A stretch of 64,000 nucleotides of DNA from Bacteroidales bacterium (lineage in GTDB: Bacteria; Bacteroidota; Bacteroidia; Bacteroidales; UBA932), in NCBI GenBank assembly GCA_017554305.1, contig JAFZIN010000013.1:124001-188000 (forward strand). Reading direction: 5' to 3'. This document shows positions 54,268-62,795 of the stretch, one piece after another (position 1 is the stretch's first letter; every line of letters begins with the position of its first letter). Both the position numbers and the translations under genes were made by a program. The notes under the pieces are model-generated. The model was not told the DNA's origin and ran no database searches. It saw only the letters and a program-made list of their open reading frames with translations.

Positions 54268-55662
54268 ATGGTCTTCTCAGATCTCTTCTTTCTGTTTGCA
54301 TTTCTGCCGGCATTTATACTGGCATACCTTGCTGCAGGCTATGCAGACAGGAAGCTGTTCTCTCCGCTTGATGACCATAAATTTAAAGCCCGCAACCTTG
54401 TAACCGTAATCTTCTCCCTCATCTTCTACGCCTGGGGAGAACCGGTCTACGTATTTCTGATGCTCTTCTGCGTCTTTGTAAACTACCTTGCAGGATTGGG
54501 CATAGAGGGTTCCGGCAAGCACCGCAAACTGGCTCTGGTACTGGGTATTACGCTTAATCTGCTAATACTTTGCACATTCAAATACCTGGGCTTCTTTGCA
54601 GAGATTTTAAACGGCTTTGGCTTGAGCGTAGCGGCTCCAAAGATTGCGCTTCCTATAGGAATCAGTTTCTACACATTCCAGTCACTCTCCTATCTTGTAG
54701 ATGTTTACAGAGGTCAGTCACCGGCTCAGAGACGCTTTTGGGATCTGCTCTTCTATATCTCTATGTTCCCGCAGCTAATTGCCGGCCCTATTGTACGTTA
54801 CCAGACAATCTCCGCCAACATTAAAAACCGCACCGTTACCACTGAAGATTTTGCAGAGGGTGCATACCGCTTCTTGCTGGGTTTGGGAAAGAAAGTGATT
54901 CTTGCCAACCAGCTCTCAGAGATATCGGACAGATTCCTGGCAGACGGAAACTTCTCAACGGCAGGAAGTTGGATTGGTCTTTTGGCCTTCACTTTCCAGA
55001 TATACTTTGACTTCTCCGGTTACTCCGATATGGCAATCGGAATGGGTCGCTGCCTGGGATTCAGGTTTAACGAGAACTTTGACCACCCATACACATGTAA
55101 CTCAATTACAGACTTTTGGAGAAGATGGCACATATCTCTGGGAACCTTCTTCAGAGATTACCTCTACATTCCTCTTGGAGGAAACCGCCGCCACCAGGCT
55201 CTCAACATACTCATTGTATGGTTCTTAACCGGTATGTGGCACGGTGCAAGCTGGAACTTCATACTCTGGGGTCTCTACTTTGGAGTAATTGTAACCATAG
55301 AAAAATACACAATCCTCAAATATAAGATTCCGTCTTTTATCCTCCACATTTACAGCCTGATACTGGTGGTTTTAGGATGGGGAATCTTCTACTTTGACGA
55401 TTTTGGAAAGTTGGGTTCTCTCTTCAGTGCCCTCTTTGGCAACGCACAGAGTGCATCCGACTTTACCTCATGGGCCGCACTTACCAACAACTTCTGGCTC
55501 TGGATTGCAGCCATAACATTCTCACTTCCTGTAAGAAAGCTCTTTAAAAACGCCAGAGGAAAATGGATTTACAGAACCGTTATCTCTCTTCTGATCCTCT
55601 TCTGCAGCGTGGCGCTTCTTATAGGAGCAACTAACAACCCGTTCCTCTACTTTAGATTCTAG
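54268..55662 (+). CDS. MBOAT-family O-acyltransferase (AlgI type)
   Basis: A 464-residue membrane protein with about 10-11 membrane segments. The PIGISFYTFQSLSYLVDVYRG motif, the SDMAIGMGRCLGFRFNENFDHPY segment and the catalytic histidine in LTGMWHGASWNFILWG are typical of AlgI/DltB. It moves acyl groups (usually acetyl) across the inner membrane for attachment to surface polysaccharides. The two following DHHW proteins are likely periplasmic acceptors/transferases in the same pathway. It is the first gene of the three. Confidence 0.93.
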   Translation: MVFSDLFFLFAFLPAFILAYLAAGYADRKLFSPLDDHKFKARNLVTVIFSLIFYAWGEPVYVFLMLFCVFVNYLAGLGIEGSGKHRKLALVLGITLNLLILCTFKYLGFFAEILNGFGLSVAAPKIALPIGISFYTFQSLSYLVDVYRGQSPAQRRFWDLLFYISMFPQLIAGPIVRYQTISANIKNRTVTTEDFAEGAYRFLLGLGKKVILANQLSEISDRFLADGNFSTAGSWIGLLAFTFQIYFDFSGYSDMAIGMGRCLGFRFNENFDHPYTCNSITDFWRRWHISLGTFFRDYLYIPLGGNRRHQALNILIVWFLTGMWHGASWNFILWGLYFGVIVTIEKYTILKYKIPSFILHIYSLILVVLGWGIFYFDDFGKLGSLFSALFGNAQSASDFTSWAALTNNFWLWIAAITFSLPVRKLFKNARGKWIYRTVISLLILFCSVALLIGATNNPFLYFRF

Positions 55663-55664
55663 AT

Positions 55665-56783
55665 ATGAAAAGATACGCTCTGATATTCACATTATTACTT
55701 GTAAACACCCTCCTTTGGGGGCAGAATCCTGTAACGGCAGATACCATTTTGAATGATACCGTATTCAAGTCTAAGGTAACCGTTCCCGCAGACGAGTATG
55801 CCATTCCTAACAGGGTGACAGAGAAGTATGTAAACAGAGTGAACCCGGATGAAACCTGCCGTATGCTCAAGAGCGGAATTATGATTATTGGTACGGGAAA
55901 GAACGTCAGAGCCGCAGAGTCTTACGGAGGCAGAAACGCCGGAGAGAAGGAGTACGCAGAGTCTGCCAACAAATACAAGAGAGTATTTGGAGACAGCGTG
56001 AATGTTTACTGCATGGTAATCCCTTCTGCAGCAGCCTTCTACACCCCTAACAAGCTGAGCGGTTCCACCAGACATCAGGGCAAGACCATAGACAGAATCT
56101 TCTCATATCTTTCAGACTCCGTTAAGGCTGTAGATGTCTACACCATTTTGGGAAGACACGCCTCAGAGAAGATTTACTCAAGAACAGATCACCACTGGGC
56201 TCCGCTTGGCGCCTACTATGCCGCCAAGAAGTTTGCCGCAGTTGCCGGCGTTCCGTTCAAAGACCTCTCCTGGTACACCAAACATACCGTAAAGAACTAT
56301 GTAGGAACAATGTACATGTTCTCAAAGCAGAAAGAGGTTAAAGATGCTCCGGAAGATTTTATCTATTATACTCCCGATAGTGTAAAGTACACAACCACTT
56401 ACACCAACTATGTAACCCGCAAAGGAGTGGCCGTGGCAGAGGGAAAGACCGTTAAGGGAACCTTCTTCCAACCTGTAAAGGACGGAAGCACAGGCGCTTA
56501 CTGCGTATTTATGGGCGGAGATGCCAAGATAACCAAGGTGGAAACCTCCACCAAAAACGGACGCAGGCTTGTAATCTTTAAGGAGAGTTACGGCAACGCA
56601 ATTCCGGGTTACCTCTTCTTCTCCTTTGAAGAGATACACGTTATAGATTGCAGATACTTTAAGAAAAATATAAAGAAGTATGTAAGGGATAACCACATTA
56701 CGGACATACTCTTTGCAAACAACATTGCAAGAGCCGTCCTTAATGGCACAAACCGCTCATACTCAAAGTTTTTAACACAGTAA
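55665..56783 (+). CDS. DHHW-family SGNH-like acetyltransferase (AlgJ/AlgX-like), copy 1
   Basis: A 372-residue exported protein with a signal peptide (about residues 1-20). The RTDHHW motif at D175-W178 is the defining DHHW/AlgJ-AlgX signature, and the catalytic serine is probably S308 in FKESYGNA. Such proteins complete polysaccharide O-acetylation in the periplasm with the MBOAT partner. The second copy downstream is a paralogue, identical at many positions (for example KRYVGxMY-like, DHHW, GNAIPGYLFFSFEE). It starts 2 bp after MBOAT and overlaps the next gene by one base. Confidence 0.87.
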   Translation: MKRYALIFTLLLVNTLLWGQNPVTADTILNDTVFKSKVTVPADEYAIPNRVTEKYVNRVNPDETCRMLKSGIMIIGTGKNVRAAESYGGRNAGEKEYAESANKYKRVFGDSVNVYCMVIPSAAAFYTPNKLSGSTRHQGKTIDRIFSYLSDSVKAVDVYTILGRHASEKIYSRTDHHWAPLGAYYAAKKFAAVAGVPFKDLSWYTKHTVKNYVGTMYMFSKQKEVKDAPEDFIYYTPDSVKYTTTYTNYVTRKGVAVAEGKTVKGTFFQPVKDGSTGAYCVFMGGDAKITKVETSTKNGRRLVIFKESYGNAIPGYLFFSFEEIHVIDCRYFKKNIKKYVRDNHITDILFANNIARAVLNGTNRSYSKFLTQ

Positions 56784-58156
56784 TGGGAAAGAAGTTATTC
56801 ATAGTACTTGTAGGATTGTTGTTTGGAGGGTTTACCGTACTCTTCAACTTCTTCCCGCGCAGCACCGTCTCAGAACTTGAGAAGAGAGACCTTGCAAAGT
56901 TCCCAACCTACTCCGGTGAGAAACTGGCGGACGGCTCATTTGCAAAGGAGATATCACTCTGGTTCTCAGACAGTGAGCCTTACAGAGACTTCTTTATAAG
57001 TATGAGTATGGGTCTTAAGGACCTCATAAGGGTTAACTTCTCCAAGGAGAGTTCACTTACATTCCATGCTCCGGATATGACAGACAATGACTACTCCCCA
57101 ACCGGAGACTTTGGTGAAGATGAAGCAGATGAATTGATGAGTGAACAAACTCCTGTAGATGAAGAGACTACAGAGAACCGCAAACTGGAGGAGTACCAGA
57201 ATAAGATTACCGCTCAGGAGAATGCAAAGATTGCAAATGCCGGTATTATAATAGTTGGAAGCGGTGAAAATACCAGAGCCATAATGGCTTACGCCGGAGA
57301 TTCCACCGGAGGAGTTAAGTTTGCAGAGGTTGCAAACAAGTATAAGAGAATTTTGGGAGACAGCGTTAACGTTTACTGTATGGTTATTCCTACATCTACA
57401 GAGTTCTACTGCCCCGATGCCGCAAAGAAAAGAACCAAGAGCCAGAGAGCAACCATAAACAACATCTTTGCAAACCTCTCAGACTCAGTAACTGCCGTAG
57501 ACGTATACACAACTCTGGCACACCACGCAGAGGAGGATATTTACCTTAGAACAGATCACCACTGGTCTCCTCTGGGAGCCTTCTATGCTGCACGCCGTTT
57601 TGCAAAGGTTGCCAAGGTTCCTTTTGCAGACACCACCTCATACATACGCAAAGTAGTTAAAAGGTATGTGGGAAGTATGTACGGCTACTCCAAAGATATA
57701 AGCATAAAGAAGGCTCCGGAAGATTTTGTATTCTATGTTCCGGACTCCACAGTAACCTACACCACCACCTACGTAAACTACACCGTAGATGAGAATTACA
57801 AGGTTACAAATGAGAGCGCTCCGTACAAGGGAAAATACTTCTTTGATTACAAAGACGGCAGCGGTGCCGCCTACTGCACCTTTATGGGCGGTGATATGAA
57901 GATCACAAAGGTGGAGACATCAACAGATAACCACAGAAGAGTTCTGGTATTAAAAGACAGCTTTGGCAATGCAATTCCGGGCTACCTCTTCTTCTCCTTT
58001 GAAGAGGTGCATGTTGTTGATTACCGTTACTTTACAAGGAACATTGTAGATTACATTAAAGAGAACAAAATTACAGACGTTCTCTTTGCAAACAACATCT
58101 TCTCCGCCTATATGCCTGGTACCGCCCGTCGCTATTTAAAGTTCCTACGGAACTAG
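56783..58156 (+). CDS. DHHW-family SGNH-like acetyltransferase, copy 2
   Basis: A 457-residue paralogue of the previous protein. It has an N-terminal membrane anchor (residues 5-22, not a clear cleavage site), an inserted acidic linker (about 90-135, rich in Glu and Asp), the DHHW motif at D258-W261 and a catalytic-serine candidate S393 in KDSFGNA. The anchor and linker distinguish it from copy 1, suggesting the two may act at different positions or on different targets. The ATG overlaps the stop of copy 1 (TAATG). It overlaps the GntP gene end by 4 bp. Confidence 0.87.
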   Translation: MGKKLFIVLVGLLFGGFTVLFNFFPRSTVSELEKRDLAKFPTYSGEKLADGSFAKEISLWFSDSEPYRDFFISMSMGLKDLIRVNFSKESSLTFHAPDMTDNDYSPTGDFGEDEADELMSEQTPVDEETTENRKLEEYQNKITAQENAKIANAGIIIVGSGENTRAIMAYAGDSTGGVKFAEVANKYKRILGDSVNVYCMVIPTSTEFYCPDAAKKRTKSQRATINNIFANLSDSVTAVDVYTTLAHHAEEDIYLRTDHHWSPLGAFYAARRFAKVAKVPFADTTSYIRKVVKRYVGSMYGYSKDISIKKAPEDFVFYVPDSTVTYTTTYVNYTVDENYKVTNESAPYKGKYFFDYKDGSGAAYCTFMGGDMKITKVETSTDNHRRVLVLKDSFGNAIPGYLFFSFEEVHVVDYRYFTRNIVDYIKENKITDVLFANNIFSAYMPGTARRYLKFLRN

Positions 58157-59538
58157 AGAAGTATCAGTTGGGCAACGTACAGCACCACGGCCGTGCTAAG
58201 TCCCATAAAGAGGGTTGCCTTAGTCTGCGTACGGTAACCGTCTTCTACAGAGAGCCCTCCCATCTTGGTAACAACCCAGAAGTAACTGTCATTGGCGTGA
58301 GATACCGTCATTGCTCCCGCACCTATTGCAACTACCACCATTGCCGCACTCAGAGGAGTAGTCATTCCAAGTGTATAGAGCAGTGAAGAAGATGAGCTGT
58401 AAAGTCCCATAATTCCTGCAGTTGTGGTCATTGCCACGGTAGATGAACCCTGTGCAGTCTTAAGCACCGCTGCAATTATGAACGGGAAGATAATTCCCAA
58501 TCCCTGGAATGATGAGATATTCTGTTTAATCACATCTATGAATCCCGCCTCATAGATTACCTGTCCCAATACGGCACCTGCCGCTGTTATGAAAACTATT
58601 GGACCGGCAACCTTTAAAGCCCACTCTGTGATTGGGTTAAGACGGTTGCTCTCATCCTTTGAGTGTCTCTTCATATAGGAGAGCAAAGGTGCAGTTGCAA
58701 CAACTCCGGCGGCAAGTGCAATAACAGGTTTTCCTAAAAAGATGAGAAGATTACCCACCGTTCCCTCCATCTTGAGTATGGAGGCTACGGAACCAACTGC
58801 CATTAAAACTATCGGGAGAAGGATAGGTAAAAAAGATATGAACGTTCCGGGAGCATCCTTTGTATCAATCACTTTGGAGAGTTCCTCCACCTCAGTTTCA
58901 TCTGTTGAATGTACTCTTTTGCCCACTCTGTTTGCAAAGATATAGGCAACGGTAAGAGGGATTATTGAGGCTATTGTTCCAACTATGAGGATGTAAAGAA
59001 GCATATCTCCCATTCCCACCATTCCGGCGGCGGCAACAGGCCCCGGTGTAGGCGGTATAAATACGTGAGCCACATAGAGTCCGGAGGCAAGAGCAACGGT
59101 CATTGTAACTGAGGAGACACCGCTCTGGCGGCTCATCCACTTGCGGATTGGGTTAACAATCACAAAGCCGCTGTCACAGAACACCGGTATAGATACCACC
59201 CAGCCTATCAGCATAATAGCAAGCTGAGGATGCTTCTTTCCCAACACCTTAAGAATAGATTCCGCAAGACGCAAAGCGGCACCGCTTTTCTCCAGAACCA
59301 GCCCAATTAGCGTTCCGAATATGATTACAAGTCCAATGCTGGTAAAGACGGAGGAGAACCCCTTCCCTATCACATCGGGAATTTTCAGAATAGGAATACC
59401 CATCACAAGTGCCAGAAGCAGAGCCGTTCCCAGAATTGAAAGGAATGGATGCACCTTAAGGTAAGAGATTGCAAAAATCATCAACGCTATTGCTGCAACA
59501 AAGATAAGCAGCGGTACAAGCCAACCGGTAGTTAACAT
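58153..59538 (-). CDS. GntP-family gluconate:H+ symporter-like permease
   Basis: A 461-residue protein with about 12-14 membrane segments. GKGFSSVFTSIGLVIIFGTLIG, VFCDSGFVIVNP and FIPPTPGPVAAAG match the GntP family, which transports gluconate or related sugar acids such as D-glycerate. The substrate cannot be read from sequence. No gluconate kinase gene is in this window. It has its own -7 box at 59567-59574. Confidence 0.9.
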   Translation of the reverse strand: MLTTGWLVPLLIFVAAIALMIFAISYLKVHPFLSILGTALLLALVMGIPILKIPDVIGKGFSSVFTSIGLVIIFGTLIGLVLEKSGAALRLAESILKVLGKKHPQLAIMLIGWVVSIPVFCDSGFVIVNPIRKWMSRQSGVSSVTMTVALASGLYVAHVFIPPTPGPVAAAGMVGMGDMLLYILIVGTIASIIPLTVAYIFANRVGKRVHSTDETEVEELSKVIDTKDAPGTFISFLPILLPIVLMAVGSVASILKMEGTVGNLLIFLGKPVIALAAGVVATAPLLSYMKRHSKDESNRLNPITEWALKVAGPIVFITAAGAVLGQVIYEAGFIDVIKQNISSFQGLGIIFPFIIAAVLKTAQGSSTVAMTTTAGIMGLYSSSSSLLYTLGMTTPLSAAMVVVAIGAGAMTVSHANDSYFWVVTKMGGLSVEDGYRTQTKATLFMGLSTAVVLYVAQLILL

Positions 59539-59566
59539 TGTTATCTTTCTAAAAGTTTAACCTACA

Positions 59567-59574
59567 CAAATATA
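59567..59574 (-). promoter_or_regulatory. -7 promoter box for the GntP gene
   Basis: TATATTTG on the minus strand, 28 bp upstream of the ATG at 59538, in the gap behind the HD gene. Confidence 0.6.
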
Positions 59575-59578
59575 GGAA

Positions 59579-60673
59579 TTATACTCCAACGGTGGAAAAG
59601 CCCTTCAGATGCTCATTAAAAGTCTCTGACATAAAGTCATTTAGAGCAGAAGCAAAGGATGAAGAAACAACGGAAACTCTCCCCTCTCCCGCAACAAGAG
59701 GATCTATTCTGCGCTTCTTTGCAGAGATTACTCTTACAGGGTATTCCGGCCTCCACGCCTCTGATGAATCATTAACGGCCAGACCGCTAACTACTTCACG
59801 GGTAAGCACATCAGCTCTTTTTGCAATAACTCTTCCGGATGCTTCAACCTCATACAGGCCGTTTAATGAAGTGAACCACTTCCAATCCATCCCTCCTTCA
59901 GATTCTGAGCAGAGGGCTTCTATCACCTGCTTTTCAGTTGTATAGAGCATATCCTCAGTGACGGTTCCGCGCCCGGCAGCTCTCTTTACAATCTCAGAGA
60001 GCAGCTGCATAGAGTAGCGGTCTGCTGGGCTTACGTAAACCTTTCCGCACTCCAGGGCATAGCGGGCAAACTTCTCAGCCACAGCCCTGTCCGTAAAGCA
60101 GAGTTCCTCCTCTCCCTCCTCATTAACAGTAACGGAAAGAGAAGAGTATATCTCCCTAACATCTTCCACCCCGCCTAAACGGAAGTTTATAATGTTTCCA
60201 AGAGTGTACTCCAAGCGGTCTGCAGAAAGTTTTGGAGTATCGTTATCTGCTATAGGATATAGGTGATAATCAGAAACTTGCTCAACAGATAAGCCCAGCT
60301 CAGAGAGCACTCTGCATACCTGAACAGAAGATTGAATCATAGAATAAGTTCTCTCCTCCGTGCTCTCCTGGGTAATGTAATCTCCCTTCATAAAGTCAAT
60401 TACGTGGGCAAAAGCAGGAGAAGCCACATCATGAAGCAGTCCGGCTATTGCCTGAGCTTTGCTGTGAGTAAAATTCCACACAATAAGCCCCACTCCAATG
60501 CTGTGTTCCAGGCGGCTGTAGGGTGCTAAAGAGCGGAAGAACGGGAATGATGTATACTCGCAGCCGCAGTTCATTCCTATCCCTGCAATTCGCTGAAGCA
60601 GCGGAGATTGCACAATAGGCTCAAAAAACGGCGGATAATCCTTGGAGTATATATTTAACAGTTGCTCATTCAC
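59579..60673 (-). CDS. HD-domain phosphohydrolase
   Basis: A 364-residue protein if translation starts at the GTG at 60673. It has SRLEHSIGVGLIVW (His ligand), AIAGLLHDVASPAFAHVIDF (HD pair) and a later downstream Asp/His region, the HD-superfamily metal site, like dNTP- or nucleotide-hydrolysing enzymes. The N-terminal MNCGCEYTSF is shared with a poorly described bacterial subgroup. An in-frame GTG at 60721 would add 16 residues, but the box at 60679-60686 lies inside that extension and ends 5 nt before the GTG at 60673. A leaderless mRNA at 60673 is therefore preferred, with 60721 the alternative. Confidence 0.82.
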   Translation of the reverse strand: MNEQLLNIYSKDYPPFFEPIVQSPLLQRIAGIGMNCGCEYTSFPFFRSLAPYSRLEHSIGVGLIVWNFTHSKAQAIAGLLHDVASPAFAHVIDFMKGDYITQESTEERTYSMIQSSVQVCRVLSELGLSVEQVSDYHLYPIADNDTPKLSADRLEYTLGNIINFRLGGVEDVREIYSSLSVTVNEEGEEELCFTDRAVAEKFARYALECGKVYVSPADRYSMQLLSEIVKRAAGRGTVTEDMLYTTEKQVIEALCSESEGGMDWKWFTSLNGLYEVEASGRVIAKRADVLTREVVSGLAVNDSSEAWRPEYPVRVISAKKRRIDPLVAGEGRVSVVSSSFASALNDFMSETFNEHLKGFSTVGV

Positions 60674-60678
60674 AGAGA

Positions 60679-60686
60679 CAAATATA
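60679..60686 (-). promoter_or_regulatory. -7 promoter box for the HD gene
   Basis: TATATTTG on the minus strand, 5 nt before the GTG at 60673. Confidence 0.55.
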
Positions 60687-60709
60687 CTCCAAATATCTTC
60701 TTTATTTTC

Positions 60710-60717
60710 TATTTTTG
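60710..60717 (+). promoter_or_regulatory. -7 promoter box for the BASS gene
   Basis: TATTTTTG, a full match, 19 nt before the ATG at 60737. Confidence 0.6.
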
Positions 60718-60736
60718 CCACCGCAAATCTGAATCT

Positions 60737-61606
60737 ATGGGCATACTTATAGTACTTCCAATATTGACCGTTCTGATGTTCGGTCTGGGTCTATCCCTCA
60801 AGATAGAGGATTTTAAGGCTTTGGCTTACAAACCTAAGGCTTTGATACTAGGCATATTTGGGCAGCTTGTTCTGCTTCCTGCCATTGCTTTTTTACTGGC
60901 GGAACTCTTCAACCTGCCTGCCATCTTCTACCTTGGAATCATACTTATTGCCTGCTGCCCCGGCGGAAGTTCCTCCAACGTCTTCTCCCGTCTTGCAGGC
61001 GGAGACGTAGCCCTATCTATCACTCTTACAGCCATCAGCAGCATTGTAACCATGTTCACCATACCGGTGATTCTCTCCATAGCACTTGGCCAATGCAGCG
61101 GAATGGAGGCCTTCTCACAGAGTGAAGGAGGCATACACCTGCCTGTAGGTAACCTCCTTATTCAGAACATACTGCTTATGTTTATCCCTATAGTTGCCGG
61201 CTTTGTTCTCAGCCGCCTCTGCCCCGTAACAGCAGGAAAACTGGATAAGATTATTGCAAAGATTTCCTTTCCGGCTTTAATGCTTCTTGCCACAATCTTC
61301 TTCATTCAGCACCATAAAACCATTGGGGAGAACATTGCAACACTGGGTGCGGTAATCACGCTGATGCTGGTCCTTTCTGCCGGCATCGCCGCCCTTGCCT
61401 CAAGGCTTTTCAGACTCTCAGCCTCTCACCGCAAAACCATTGTGATTGAGGTGGGTATGCAGAACGCCGCACAGGCCATAGCTATTGCCTCCAGCCCCTT
61501 CATCTTCAACAACTCAGCACTGGCCATCCCAGCCATCATCTATGCACTGATGATGAACGTAGTGCTGCTTATCTACGTGGCTGTAGTAAAAAAGAAGAGC
61601 AGGTAA
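60737..61606 (+). CDS. Bile acid:sodium symporter family (BASS) transporter
   Basis: A 289-residue membrane protein with about 9-10 membrane segments. The CCPGGSSSNVFSRLAGGDVALSITLTAIS motif near residues 75-103 and the later VEVGMQNAAQAIAIA are the paired sodium-site motifs of the BASS family. The substrate (bile acid, pantoate or other organic anion) is open. The start is the ATG at 60737, which follows the -7 box by 19 nt; an upstream in-frame ATG at 60662 lies inside the HD gene and before the promoter and is rejected. Its 3' end contains a hairpin serving the convergent gene. Confidence 0.88.
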   Translation: MGILIVLPILTVLMFGLGLSLKIEDFKALAYKPKALILGIFGQLVLLPAIAFLLAELFNLPAIFYLGIILIACCPGGSSSNVFSRLAGGDVALSITLTAISSIVTMFTIPVILSIALGQCSGMEAFSQSEGGIHLPVGNLLIQNILLMFIPIVAGFVLSRLCPVTAGKLDKIIAKISFPALMLLATIFFIQHHKTIGENIATLGAVITLMLVLSAGIAALASRLFRLSASHRKTIVIEVGMQNAAQAIAIASSPFIFNNSALAIPAIIYALMMNVVLLIYVAVVKKKSR

Positions 61607-61619
61607 CCACCCGCTCTTC
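61588..61619 (-). terminator. Intrinsic terminator for the O-methyltransferase-like gene
   Basis: On the minus strand GAAGAGC...GCTCTTC encloses an inner GGT/ACC stem and is followed at once by six T. It straddles the stop codon of the BASS gene on the other strand. Confidence 0.6.
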
Positions 61620-61641
61620 AACTCTCTGAAAAAACTGACTC

Positions 61642-62724
61642 TTAAGTAAGAGAACACTCTAAGATAGAGTGTCCGTATGCAAGGTCATCATGTATCTCTA
61701 CAATCTTATAGCCCACCTTCTCAAGTATATCTATCATATCCTGAGAATGATACATCTTGCTGTTACCGTTGGCTATAACTGTAAAGTATAGAGATGTCAT
61801 TGTAAGACAGTAACTTGCAGTCTCATAACGCTGCCTGTCCCAGAAGGTTTCCATAATGAAGAGTTTGCCGTTAGGGTTCAGAGATTTCTTGGCGTTTGTA
61901 ACAATCCTCTCTATCTCCTCCTCAGAGAAGCAGTCAAGGAACTGGCTCATCCATACTGCATCAAATCCCTGCGGATAATCGTTATCTTTCAACAGGTTAC
62001 GTGGGAAGGTAGAGATTCTTTCAGCCCCCTCTTTGCCTGAAACGTTCTTCTTCAGCATCTCCAGCTGCTGCGGCAGATCCATAACGGTAACCTGCACATC
62101 CTTGTTGTACTGAACGCACTTGAGTGAGAACTTGCCGGTGTTTCCTCCAACGTCCATAAGACGCTTAACGTCATTAGCAAAGACAATCTTAAGTGCCTGG
62201 TCAAATGAACTGTCTGAATAGAAGTGGTCAAAGTCAAACCAACTCTTCTGAACATCTGCAGGCAGTGAAGACAACCCCTCATAAACCGTTGGCCAATCAC
62301 CAAACACCTTCAACCCGGCAGGGCGCCCCTCCTTCAAGCTTGCTTCCAAATCAAAGAAACCCAGGTAGTTTACATCATTTACAAAGTTCATGTTTACCTG
62401 AGTCATCCTGTCTGTAAGCAGATACCAGCCGGTCTTTGTAATAAAGAACTTATCATCTTTAACTATAACGGTACCAATAGATAAAGAGGCCTCCAAAAGC
62501 ACCTTCACGCCGTAACGTGAAAGGTCTACCTTAGAGACAACCTCATCCATTGTAAGGCCGTCCGGATTATCTTTAAGTGCCTGGAATATACCAAATTTGA
62601 GCATCATCCTAGATGCCTGAAAAGCCACGGGAGCAAACGCAATCTCCTGAGCCGCTCTCTGCGCCTCCAAAATAGAAAGCTTGTCCTTTCCGTATTTCTC
62701 CTTAAGAGGTGATTCTAACTTCAT
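61642..62724 (-). CDS. SAM-dependent O-methyltransferase-like protein
   Basis: A 360-residue protein with an N-terminal winged-helix dimerisation region (about 1-110: FGIFQALKDNPDGLTMDEVV) and a C-terminal class I SAM methyltransferase domain with LMDVGGNTGKFSL (residues about 190-202, SAM motif I) and VTVMDLPQQLEML (motif II). It has the layout of hydroxyindole/acetylserotonin-type O-methyltransferases. The catalytic His of plant enzymes is not clear. No biosynthetic neighbours identify the substrate. It has its own -7 box and a terminator. Confidence 0.85.
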   Translation of the reverse strand: MKLESPLKEKYGKDKLSILEAQRAAQEIAFAPVAFQASRMMLKFGIFQALKDNPDGLTMDEVVSKVDLSRYGVKVLLEASLSIGTVIVKDDKFFITKTGWYLLTDRMTQVNMNFVNDVNYLGFFDLEASLKEGRPAGLKVFGDWPTVYEGLSSLPADVQKSWFDFDHFYSDSSFDQALKIVFANDVKRLMDVGGNTGKFSLKCVQYNKDVQVTVMDLPQQLEMLKKNVSGKEGAERISTFPRNLLKDNDYPQGFDAVWMSQFLDCFSEEEIERIVTNAKKSLNPNGKLFIMETFWDRQRYETASYCLTMTSLYFTVIANGNSKMYHSQDMIDILEKVGYKIVEIHDDLAYGHSILECSLT

Positions 62725-62745
62725 ACTCTAACTCATTTACAACCC

Positions 62746-62753
62746 CAAATTTA
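62746..62753 (-). promoter_or_regulatory. -7 promoter box for the O-methyltransferase-like gene
   Basis: TAAATTTG on the minus strand, 21 bp before the ATG at 62724, and 12 bp from the opposing box. Confidence 0.65.
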
Positions 62754-62765
62754 AGATTAAATCAT

Positions 62766-62773
62766 TAAATTTG
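62766..62773 (+). promoter_or_regulatory. -7 promoter box for the C69 dipeptidase
   Basis: TAAATTTG, a full match, 22 nt before the ATG at 62796. Confidence 0.65.
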
Positions 62774-62795
62774 AATGGTTTTAAAGATAGATTTT

